This document shows positions 1-7,101 of a stretch of 64,000 nucleotides of DNA, piece after piece. Source of the stretch: Mycolicibacterium monacense (GTDB lineage Bacteria; Actinomycetota; Actinomycetes; Mycobacteriales; Mycobacteriaceae); NCBI RefSeq assembly GCF_010731575.1, contig NZ_AP022617.1, positions 4,216,001 through 4,280,000 on the forward strand. Direction: 5' to 3'. A program made the translations under genes and the position numbers. The notes below the pieces were generated by a model. The model was not told the origin of the DNA and ran no database searches. It was given only the letters and a program-made list of their open reading frames with translations. Position 1 is the first letter of the stretch; each line of letters opens with the position of its first letter.

Positions 1-3
1 CCG

Positions 4-210
4 ATGAGGGTCACCGTCGACGACGACCTCTGCCGCGGCCACGGGGTCTGCGCGGCGGTGTGCCCGTCGGTGTTCGTCATCACCGACGGCGGCTATGCCG
101 AAGCCACCGCCGACGGCATCCCGCCGGACCTCGAGGCCTCGGTGCGCGAGGCGGTCGACGGGTGTCCCGAACACGCCATCCACATCAAAGAGGAGAACCA
201 TGTCAACTGA
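4..210 (+). CDS. [3Fe-4S]-type ferredoxin, probable P450 partner
   Basis: A 68-residue ferredoxin that would pass single electrons to a cytochrome P450. Its cluster ligands are visible as Cys10, Cys16, Cys20 and Cys54 (followed by Pro). The position between Cys10 and Cys16 that holds a Cys in [4Fe-4S] ferredoxins is His13 (CRGHGVC). This variant is familiar from mycobacterial P450-associated [3Fe-4S] ferredoxins. The stop overlaps the start of the following SDR by 11 bp, so the two are co-translated. The natural P450 partner may lie upstream of the window, or may be the P450 at 1002-2225 on the other strand. Confidence 0.9.
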   Translation: MRVTVDDDLCRGHGVCAAVCPSVFVITDGGYAEATADGIPPDLEASVREAVDGCPEHAIHIKEENHVN

Positions 211-1054
211 TTTCGACCGCAGAGAGCGCAAGGCCTTCGACCTGACCGGCAAGGTCGTCGTCGTGGTGGGAGCGGGACAGAGCCCGGGCCCCGGCATGGG
301 CAACGGGCGCGCGATCTCGCTCCTGGCGGCACGTCACGGCGCGGAGGTCGTGGCGGTCGACCTGAACCCGGCCGCGGTGAAAGAGACCGTCGAGATGATC
401 CTCGCCGAGGGCGGCAAGGCCTACGCCATCGAGGCGGACGTCGCCGAGAAGGACGATTGCCGGCGAATCTTCGACACGGCGATGGCCACCAGCGGTCGTG
501 TCGACGGCATGGTCTACAGCGTCGCGACCAATCCGCCGTTCGACATCGAGACGAACTCGATGACCGTCGAGAACTTCAACCGCGGCATCAACGTCAACAT
601 GCTCGGGTGCTACTACTGCAATCTGTATGCCGCACAGTGCATGGAGCGCAACGACGGGGACTCCACCGGCAGCATCGTCAACCTCTCGTCGATCGCGAGC
701 GTGAAGAACGAACTCGGTCTGAACATCGGCATCATGCCCTATGCGCTGGGCAAGAGCGGTCTGAACCAGATCACCGAACTGACCGCCGTGCAGTACGCGG
801 CGGCCGGCATCCGCGCCAACACGTTGATGCTGGGCCCCATCGATTCCGTTCTGGCGAAGAATGATTCGCAGTCGCTCTTCGGATTGGACGCCGAGGAGGC
901 GACCCAGCGGCACAACGAGGTCGTCAAGCTCAAGATGGGCCGCGGCAGCGTTTGGGAGAGCGCCTACGCCGCCGTGTATCTGCTCGCCGACGAATCGCGG
1001 TTCATGACCGGACAGCAGATCCGGCTCGATGGTGGCGCCACCTTGGTGCGGTGA
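200..1054 (+). CDS. SDR-family NAD(P)-dependent oxidoreductase
   Basis: A 284-residue classical short-chain dehydrogenase. The N-terminal Rossmann segment reads VVVVGAGQSPGPGMGNGRA, a lengthened version of the usual TGxxxGxG loop. The catalytic Ser lies in NLSSIAS and the Tyr-Lys pair in YALGK. The start chosen is ATG 200, inside the end of the ferredoxin gene; the frame stays open upstream, but that extension is ferredoxin sequence in another frame. The ferredoxin-SDR pair suggests oxidation of an alcohol made by a P450, possibly a lipid or steroid; the substrate is not visible. The 3' end overlaps the convergent P450 gene by 53 bp. Confidence 0.9.
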   Translation: MSTDFDRRERKAFDLTGKVVVVVGAGQSPGPGMGNGRAISLLAARHGAEVVAVDLNPAAVKETVEMILAEGGKAYAIEADVAEKDDCRRIFDTAMATSGRVDGMVYSVATNPPFDIETNSMTVENFNRGINVNMLGCYYCNLYAAQCMERNDGDSTGSIVNLSSIASVKNELGLNIGIMPYALGKSGLNQITELTAVQYAAAGIRANTLMLGPIDSVLAKNDSQSLFGLDAEEATQRHNEVVKLKMGRGSVWESAYAAVYLLADESRFMTGQQIRLDGGATLVR

Positions 1055-2225
1055 CCACCGCGAACTCCAACCCGTGCTGGTTCAACGTCACCGGCAGCGG
1101 TTCGTCCGGTGAGAGGTGTGGCATCGACGAAATTCGGAAGTCCAACGCGCTCAACAGGTTCGCCAACAGCGTGCTGGTCGTGAACAACGCCAGGTTGCGT
1201 CCGGGGCACTCGGCCGGACCGGCGGAGAACGGCACCAACTGCGGATAGGAGCGGGCGCGGCCGTCGAGCCAGATGTCGGGCACGAAGTCGTTCGCGAACG
1301 GCAACAGCTTCGGGTCGCGGTGGAACGCCGGCGTCACGATCATGAGCCCGGCGCCCTTCTCGGTCGTCTCGCGCAGGATCGTCGGCGTGGTCGGCCACAA
1401 CCGCACCGACTCCAGTACGCACGCCCGCAGGAACGGCCGCAGCCTCAGCCGGTCCGGCTCCGCGGCATCCTCGATCGCCCTGGCCATCGCCGCCGGATGC
1501 GTCGCCAGTACGGCCAGCGCCCGCAACTGCGCGATCCCCGCGGCGTCGAAGGCGAACAGCCACTGCGGGAGCGGGCCCACCGGATCGACGGCACCGCTCG
1601 CGGGCACCGCGGCGGCCAATGTTCCGATCTGCGGATCCTCCACGTAGTCGTAGAGCCGCTCGAGGAACCTCGCCCGCGTGCGGTAGTGCGGCATCGACAG
1701 GAACGACCAGTTGCGCGCCCTGCGCAGCCGCAGCAGCGCATCGGTGATCTCGTCGTCGTCGCGGGCGCGGTCGCCGAGTGCGATCCGGCGCACGATCCGC
1801 CACCACGCGGCCATGAACTGGTTCGCATCCATGGTGCCGCGGGCGGTGACCTCATCCGTCAACTCGCGCGCCTCCGCGGCGATCACGTCGCCGAAAGCAC
1901 CGGCGAGGCGGTGCATCTCGGCACCTGAGTCGAGTGCCGCGTCGTCGAGGTCGCGCCGCTGGGACCACTCGAGGGACTTGCGCTCCTCACGGTTGGCCGG
2001 GTGGAACGGTTCGGGCGCACCGGCGAGCACCCGGCGGACGTCGTCGGGGTCGAGCACCACCACCATGCGCCGGCCCGGCAGCACCAGCTCGACCGGCCCG
2101 GCGCCGAATTGCTCCCGCAGCTGCTGCATCCGGCGGACCGCCCTGGCGGCGGTCGACGCCGGACCCAGGTCGGCCAACGTCGCGGCGGCCCTCGCCCCGG
2201 TGAGTCGACGCCCACTCGCTCCCAT
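1002..2225 (-). CDS. Cytochrome P450
   Basis: A 407-residue P450. The haem-binding loop is FSAGPAECPG with the thiolate Cys near residue 340, and the K-helix ExxR is ESVR. The I-helix segment FAFDAAGIAQLRAL has the Ala-Gly pair but no following Thr: Ala-Gln stand where the proton-relay Thr normally is. ATG 2225 was chosen because it gives a normal length and faces the divergent hydratase start at 2268. The last residues (after GLEFAVV) form a basic tail encoded inside the convergent SDR gene. Substrate unknown; the ferredoxin at 4-210 is a possible electron donor. Confidence 0.92.
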   Translation of the reverse strand: MGASGRRLTGARAAATLADLGPASTAARAVRRMQQLREQFGAGPVELVLPGRRMVVVLDPDDVRRVLAGAPEPFHPANREERKSLEWSQRRDLDDAALDSGAEMHRLAGAFGDVIAAEARELTDEVTARGTMDANQFMAAWWRIVRRIALGDRARDDDEITDALLRLRRARNWSFLSMPHYRTRARFLERLYDYVEDPQIGTLAAAVPASGAVDPVGPLPQWLFAFDAAGIAQLRALAVLATHPAAMARAIEDAAEPDRLRLRPFLRACVLESVRLWPTTPTILRETTEKGAGLMIVTPAFHRDPKLLPFANDFVPDIWLDGRARSYPQLVPFSAGPAECPGRNLALFTTSTLLANLLSALDFRISSMPHLSPDEPLPVTLNQHGLEFAVVTAPRWRHHRAGSAVRS

Positions 2226-2267
2226 GAACTGGCATTTCCCCGGCCGGCACCCTGCCAAACTGCAGGT

Positions 2268-3170
2268 ATGACGGAGTTCGAGACGCTGCTCTACCGCACC
2301 GACACCGACGCCGCCGTCGCGACGATCACCCTCAACCGGCCGGATCAGCTGAACACGATCGTGCCGCCGATGCCCGACGAGATCGAGTCCGCGATCGGAC
2401 TCGCCGAGCGGGATCCGCAGGTCAAGGTCATCGTGTTGCGCGGCGCGGGCCGGGCGTTCTCGGGCGGCTACGACTTCGGGGGCGGATTCGCGCACTGGGA
2501 CGAGTCGATGAACAGCGACGGCCGCTGGGACCCGGGCAAGGACTTCGCGTTCGTCACCGGCCGCGCCACCTCGCCGACCGGGAAGTTCATGTCGATCTGG
2601 CGGGCGTCGAAACCCGTCATCGTGCAGGTGCACGGCTGGTGTGTCGGCGGGGCGAGCGACTACGCGCTGTGCGCCGACATCGTGATCGCCAGCGACGACG
2701 CCGTCATCGGCACGCCGTACGCCCGGATGTGGGGTGCCTACCTGACCGGGATGTGGCTCTACCGGCTCAGCCTGGCGAAGGTGAAGTGGCATTCGCTGAC
2801 CGGTGAACCGCTGACCGGCGTCGAGGCCGCCGCCGTCGAGTTGATCAACGAATCGGTGCCGTTCGAACGTCTCGAGGCGCGGGTGGCCGAGGTGGCCGGA
2901 CGACTGGCCCGGATTCCGTTGTCGCAGTTGCAGGCCCAGAAGCTGATCGTCAACCAGGCCTACGAGAACATGGGGCTGGCCTCCACGCAGACCCTCGGCG
3001 GCATCCTCGACGGGCTGATGCGCAACACCCCGGAGGCGCTGGAGTTCATCGCGACGGCCGAGTCGCACGGCGTGCGCGCCGCGGTCGAACGGCGCGACGG
3101 TCCGTGGGGCGACTACAGCCAGGCTCCCCCACACCGGCGCCCCGATCCGTCACACTCGATCGATCCCTGA
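2268..3170 (+). CDS. Enoyl-CoA hydratase/isomerase (crotonase) family protein
   Basis: A 300-residue crotonase-fold protein. The two oxyanion-hole segments are visible as RGAGRAFSGGYDF and HGWCVGGASDYALCADI, and the strand TITLNRPDQLNTI is typical of the family. It probably hydrates or isomerises an acyl-CoA in a degradative pathway. ATG 2268 is preceded by a short gap from the divergent P450. The final ~15 residues (proline- and histidine-rich) are less conserved-looking, and the stop overlaps the convergent membrane-protein gene by 21 bp. The exact reaction cannot be read from the sequence. Confidence 0.9.
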   Translation: MTEFETLLYRTDTDAAVATITLNRPDQLNTIVPPMPDEIESAIGLAERDPQVKVIVLRGAGRAFSGGYDFGGGFAHWDESMNSDGRWDPGKDFAFVTGRATSPTGKFMSIWRASKPVIVQVHGWCVGGASDYALCADIVIASDDAVIGTPYARMWGAYLTGMWLYRLSLAKVKWHSLTGEPLTGVEAAAVELINESVPFERLEARVAEVAGRLARIPLSQLQAQKLIVNQAYENMGLASTQTLGGILDGLMRNTPEALEFIATAESHGVRAAVERRDGPWGDYSQAPPHRRPDPSHSIDP

Positions 3171-4019
3171 TCGCTCCGGTGGACGCCCCAGACCCCCGAG
3201 CAGCGAGACCACCACACCGACCGCCACCAGCGCCCCACCCGCGGCCAGCGTCAGATTCAGCCAGTGGTGCAGGCTGTCCTCGGCGTGTCGGACCATCTCG
3301 TCGGCGATCCGGCGGAAGTTGCCCTCCGTGCGGTTGAGCGCGTCGTCGATGTAGCCGTTGGCCACCTCCAGCCCGGCCCATCCGGCCGCACCGACCAGCA
3401 GGGCCGAGACGCCAAGCGCGGCAAGCCCTTTGCCGCGCCGGCGCGAACTCGCCAGCGTCAGCAGTGCGAACACCGCGGTGAGCACCGCCAACCCGATGCT
3501 GACCCACGGCCCCCACGTCGCCACGGCCTGGAGACGGCCCGGCCGCAGTTCGGGCGACGGCACGGTGACCGGGACCATCAGTGAATCGGGCACGTCGAGG
3601 TCGAGGTTGCCCAGCGTCGCGGCCAGCGACGGATCCGACAGCATCGGCGCGATGTCGATCAGCCACTGATCGTCGGCGTTGGCCTGCGGGACGCCGTCGG
3701 AGAACATCCACCGGTGCGCGATGCGGTTGGCCTGCGCGAACTGTCCAGGGAAACCGGCGTTACCGGTGTAGGCCGAGGTGACCTGATGCACCAGCATCTC
3801 GTTGAGGCCGTACCCGCGGTCGGCCGCGAGCGCGACGATCTGCGTGGTGAGCTCGTCGGCCATCGCGTCCCGCAGGCGGGTGTCGGTGGCCGCGGATTCG
3901 GCGAACTCGGTGTAGCCCTGCTCACTGACCAGGTTCTGCTGCGCCCACACCGCGGGCACGGCAGCGGCCAGGAGCACCGTCGTCAGCAGCCACAGCAGGG
4001 CTGTCAGCACGAACCGCAC
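3150..4019 (-). CDS. Conserved mycobacterial-type membrane protein
   Basis: About 289 residues, not assigned to a named family. One hydrophobic segment at the N terminus (FVLTALLWLLTTVLLAAAVP) looks like a signal anchor. A soluble, probably extracytoplasmic region of about 130 residues follows, then three more membrane segments in the C-terminal half. GTG 4019 is the most likely start; GTG 4010 is possible. It lies 17 bp after the stop of the aldehyde dehydrogenase on the same strand, so it is probably the last gene of that operon. Confidence 0.7.
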   Translation of the reverse strand: MRFVLTALLWLLTTVLLAAAVPAVWAQQNLVSEQGYTEFAESAATDTRLRDAMADELTTQIVALAADRGYGLNEMLVHQVTSAYTGNAGFPGQFAQANRIAHRWMFSDGVPQANADDQWLIDIAPMLSDPSLAATLGNLDLDVPDSLMVPVTVPSPELRPGRLQAVATWGPWVSIGLAVLTAVFALLTLASSRRRGKGLAALGVSALLVGAAGWAGLEVANGYIDDALNRTEGNFRRIADEMVRHAEDSLHHWLNLTLAAGGALVAVGVVVSLLGGLGRPPERSGIDRV

Positions 4020-4036
4020 GCGGTGAGACCGGCGCC

Positions 4037-5554
4037 CTACTTGGCCATGCGGCGCGGGCGGATCAGCGCCAGCTTGGTCATCATCGTGTTCATCCGCTTG
4101 AGCGCCTTGGGCGAGTTGTTGTAGTAGTTGCCGCCGGCGCCGACGTTGGTCCGCGGGGCGACCACCGTCTCGACCCGGCAGTACTTGCGCAACCCCTCGG
4201 GACCGCCGAAGCGCGCACCGATGCCCGACGTCTTCCAGCCGCCCATCGGCGCGGTGGTGCACATCAGGTTGGAGATCACGTCGTTGACGTTCACCCCACC
4301 GCAATCCAATTGCAGCGCAACCGCTTTTGCCCGGTCGACGTCCTTCGAGAAGACCGCCGCGGACAGGCCGTAGGGGCTGTCGTTGGCGAGGCGGACGGCC
4401 TCCTCCACCGACTTGACCTTCATGATCGGGAGCGTGGGGCCGAAGGTCTCCTCGGTCATACACGCCATCGAGTGATCGACGTCGACGAGCACCGTCGGCT
4501 CGTAGAAGCTGCCCGGGCCGTTGCGGCGCTCACCGCCGGTGAGCGCCTTGGCGCCCTTGGCGATCGCGTCCTCGACGTGCCGTTCGGTGACGGACACCTG
4601 ACCGTCGTCGATGAGCGCCCCGAAGTCGTTGCCCTCACCGGCGCCCATCTTCAGGTTCTTGACGTCCCGTACGACGGCGTCGACGAACTGGTCGTAGACC
4701 GACTCGAGGACGTACACGCGTTCCACCGACACGCACGTCTGGCCCGCGTTGAACATCGCACCCCACACCGCGGCGTGGGCGGCCAGTTCGACGTCGGCGT
4801 CCTCGAGCACGATCATCGGATCCTTGCCGCCGAGTTCGAGGCTGACCGGGGTGAGGCGGCGCGCGGCCCGTTCCATCACCTTCGCACCCGTGGCGCTGGA
4901 GCCGGTGAACTGGATGAAATCGGAGTTGTCGATGACGGCCTCGGACACCTCACGGGCGCCCTGGGCGAGCGCGAGCACCTCGGGGGCACCCGAATCCTGC
5001 CAGCCGCGCAGCAGCAGCTCGGCGGTCAGCGGGGTGCGCTCGGACGGTTTGAGCAGCACCGCACAACCGGCGGCCAGGGCCCCGATCGCGTCCATCAGCG
5101 CGTTGGCGACGGGGTAGTTCCACGGCGCGATGATCCCGACCACCGGACGCGGCCGGTAGTGCACGGTGATCTTCTTGATCGACAGGAACGGCAGCGCCGC
5201 CGGACGCGAATCCGGCGCCAGCGCCTTCTCCATGGTGCGCACGTAGTACGAGGTGATCATCAGGATCAGCGGCACTTCCTGTGCCGCGTCGACGGCGGAT
5301 TTGCCGGTCTCCTTGATCAGCAGGTCCTCGATCTCGGCGCGGTGTTCGCCCAGCCACACGGCGTATCGGGCCAGCACCTTGGCCCGGCCCTTGGCGCCGC
5401 GCGCCTCCCAGTCCGTCTGCGCGGCGCGCAGGCCTGCGGCAATCCGGGTCACGTCGGCGGGGTCCGTCCAGCGGACCTGGCCGGCGACGGCACCGGTGGC
5501 GGGGTTGCGGATGGTGCTGCTGTCTCGCGCATCAACTTCTGGCGTCGCGGTCAT
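4037..5554 (-). CDS. gabD2: Aldehyde dehydrogenase, succinate-semialdehyde dehydrogenase-like
   Basis: A 505-residue NAD(P)-dependent aldehyde dehydrogenase. The general base is Glu240 in LELGGKDP and the nucleophile is Cys274 in FNAGQTCVSVERV. The cofactor segment IIAPWNYP is present near residue 141. Length and composition match the GabD2 type of mycobacteria (Rv1731-like), which oxidises succinic semialdehyde, but another aldehyde is possible. It sits in a minus-strand run after the PAP2, DinB-like and VOC genes, with a 53-bp gap that carries a TTGACA/TGTCAA palindrome and a TAACAT -10-like hexamer, so it may also have its own promoter. Confidence 0.9.
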   Translation of the reverse strand: MTATPEVDARDSSTIRNPATGAVAGQVRWTDPADVTRIAAGLRAAQTDWEARGAKGRAKVLARYAVWLGEHRAEIEDLLIKETGKSAVDAAQEVPLILMITSYYVRTMEKALAPDSRPAALPFLSIKKITVHYRPRPVVGIIAPWNYPVANALMDAIGALAAGCAVLLKPSERTPLTAELLLRGWQDSGAPEVLALAQGAREVSEAVIDNSDFIQFTGSSATGAKVMERAARRLTPVSLELGGKDPMIVLEDADVELAAHAAVWGAMFNAGQTCVSVERVYVLESVYDQFVDAVVRDVKNLKMGAGEGNDFGALIDDGQVSVTERHVEDAIAKGAKALTGGERRNGPGSFYEPTVLVDVDHSMACMTEETFGPTLPIMKVKSVEEAVRLANDSPYGLSAAVFSKDVDRAKAVALQLDCGGVNVNDVISNLMCTTAPMGGWKTSGIGARFGGPEGLRKYCRVETVVAPRTNVGAGGNYYNNSPKALKRMNTMMTKLALIRPRRMAK

Positions 5555-5597
5555 GGACCTATGTTAACCACCCGTTGTGACGCAGATCGCACCGGGG

Positions 5598-5611
5598 TTG
5601 ACACCTGTCAA
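5598..5611. promoter_or_regulatory. Short palindrome upstream of the aldehyde dehydrogenase
   Basis: Six-base arms TTGACA and TGTCAA face each other across two bases, 44 bp before the aldehyde dehydrogenase start, overlapping the stop codon of the PAP2 gene. It could be an operator or a -35 box. No second copy at a helical spacing was found, so the assignment is weak. Confidence 0.3.
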
Positions 5612-6147
5612 GTTGCCCGGCTTGGCGTGCGGGCGACCAACCGGGCGGCGACGGCGACCCAGGCGCTCCCCAGCAGCAGCGCGCCGACGGTGTCGGTGAA
5701 GTAGTGGAACGACATTCCGACGAGGACCATGCCCACCACGACCGCCACCGCCGCGGCCGCCACCGCCCACAGCCGCCCGCCTGCCACCAGCACCACCATC
5801 CCGGCGACCACCACCAGCGCGGTGATGTGTCCGCTGGGGTAGGCCAATTCGCCGTCGCGGGTGCGGCCGAACACGCGCTTGAGCAACTGCGCGGAGACGA
5901 CGGCCACCGGCGGGCACAGCGCCGTCACCGCGGCCAACCGCCACCGTTTGCGCCACAGCGCGTAGGCCACCGCGGCGCCGAGCACCGCCACCTGAGCGGG
6001 TGCCTGAACGAACACCAGCAGCCGGTCGGGGATGTCGATCTCCAGCAGGCGGCTGTCGAGCGGTGTCGAGCCCCTGCCCACCAGCAGCCCGAGCGCGAAC
6101 ATCATGGCCACGGCGACCACCGGCCACCAGTGCAACGCGGACCGCAT
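5608..6147 (-). CDS. PAP2-family membrane phosphatase
   Basis: A 179-residue integral membrane protein with five or six hydrophobic helices and the three PAP2 phosphatase motifs: KRVFGRTRDG (motif 1), YPSGH (motif 2) and SFHYFTD (motif 3, with the catalytic His and Asp). Motif 3 lacks the usual Arg (GMSFHYFTD instead of SRxxxxxHxxxD). It probably removes phosphate from a lipid pyrophosphate or phosphatidate at the membrane. The start codon abuts the stop of the upstream DinB-like gene with no spacer, so the two are translationally linked. Confidence 0.87.
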   Translation of the reverse strand: MRSALHWWPVVAVAMMFALGLLVGRGSTPLDSRLLEIDIPDRLLVFVQAPAQVAVLGAAVAYALWRKRWRLAAVTALCPPVAVVSAQLLKRVFGRTRDGELAYPSGHITALVVVAGMVVLVAGGRLWAVAAAAVAVVVGMVLVGMSFHYFTDTVGALLLGSAWVAVAARLVARTPSRAT

Positions 6148-6666
6148 CTAGCGCGAGATCCCCTGGACGTAGGCGGCCTGACCGAGGTGCTGGGCGCAGT
6201 CGTCGATGATGCTGACCAGCCGAGCGCTTGCCGTGACCGGCGGGTCCCAGCGGCGGTCGACGATCTGGCCGAGGTCCTCGGGCGTGACGGACGCGATGTA
6301 GGCCAACGTCATCTTGTGCACCGCGGAGTAGTAACCGGCCAGCAGGTCCGCGGACACCCGCACCTTGCCGACGTCGTCGGGGCTGTGGCCGTAGCCGGTG
6401 TCGTCGCGGGGCAGATCGAGCGCGAACTGGTCGACGTAGCCCTCACGTGTCCACACCTGTTCGGTGCCGGCGATGTCGCACACCTGCGCGTCCTGCACGC
6501 GAGCGCTGTGCCACAGCAACCACGCGATGCTGTTGGCGGTCGCCGTCGGACGGTAGAGCGCCACCTCGTCGGTCAGTTCGTCGGTCAGGTCCTCGACGTG
6601 CTCGATCAGGCGGGTGAACGAGTCACGCAACAGTTCGCGGGCGGCGGCCGCATCCGAATCAGGCAT
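6148..6666 (-). CDS. DinB/mycothiol-dependent-type metalloprotein
   Basis: A 172-residue four-helix protein of the DinB/DUF664 superfamily, which includes mycothiol-dependent maleylpyruvate isomerase. Likely metal-binding histidines are in LLWHSARVQD and DDCAQHLGQ, at the expected places in helices 2 and 4. In actinobacteria such proteins often use mycothiol as a thiol cofactor; the substrate here is unknown. It lies between the VOC and PAP2 genes, all on the minus strand with gaps of 23 and 0 bp. Confidence 0.83.
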   Translation of the reverse strand: MPDSDAAAARELLRDSFTRLIEHVEDLTDELTDEVALYRPTATANSIAWLLWHSARVQDAQVCDIAGTEQVWTREGYVDQFALDLPRDDTGYGHSPDDVGKVRVSADLLAGYYSAVHKMTLAYIASVTPEDLGQIVDRRWDPPVTASARLVSIIDDCAQHLGQAAYVQGISR

Positions 6667-6689
6667 ACGGCCAACCTACCCAGCGAAGC

Positions 6690-7079
6690 TCACGCCCGCG
6701 GGCCACCGCCGTGGAATACCGCCTCGACATTGTTGCCGTCCGGGTCGCGGACGAACGCGCCGTAGTAGTTCTCGTGGTACTCCGGCCACAGCCGTGGCTC
6801 GTGCAGTGGTTCGGCGCCGAGCGCCAGTGCGGTCCGGTAGAACGCCTGCACGCTCTCGGCGTCCTTGGCCGCGAACCCGACGTGGATCTCGCGGTTCGGC
6901 CCGGCCACGTTGCCCTCGCTCATATCGGCGATCCAGAAGTCGGGATGGCCCTCGGTGCCGTAACCGACGGCGACCCCGAAGTCCATCTGGCGCGTGTAGC
7001 CCAGCACGCCGAGCACCTTGTCGTAGAACTCTTTTGACCTGTCAAGGTCGGCGCAGTTGATTCCGAAGTGATCGATCAC
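6690..7079 (-). CDS. VOC (glyoxalase/dioxygenase) superfamily protein
   Basis: A 129-residue protein with the paired beta-alpha-beta-beta-beta modules of the vicinal oxygen chelate fold. It begins IDHFGINCADLDRSKEFY and ends with RDPDGNNVEAVFH, whose Glu is a typical metal ligand; His in HFGIN and HVGF are further candidates. GTG 7079 was chosen because it places the family's opening strand at the N terminus; ATG 7094 is the alternative and would add five residues. Divergent from the amidohydrolase; probably first gene of the minus-strand operon. Reaction not identifiable. Confidence 0.83.
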   Translation of the reverse strand: MIDHFGINCADLDRSKEFYDKVLGVLGYTRQMDFGVAVGYGTEGHPDFWIADMSEGNVAGPNREIHVGFAAKDAESVQAFYRTALALGAEPLHEPRLWPEYHENYYGAFVRDPDGNNVEAVFHGGGPRA

Positions 7080-7101
7080 CCGGCCACCGTACATTCGGGG
7101 C

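Noticed and set aside
95..199. Upstream extension of the SDR to an ATG at 95
   Set aside because: The added residues are an out-of-frame reading of the ferredoxin gene; ATG 200 gives a normal SDR N terminus.
7034..7045. Palindrome TTGACCTGTCAA near the start of the VOC gene, similar to the one at 5598
   Set aside because: It lies inside the VOC coding sequence and could be chance. Two loosely similar sites do not establish an operator.
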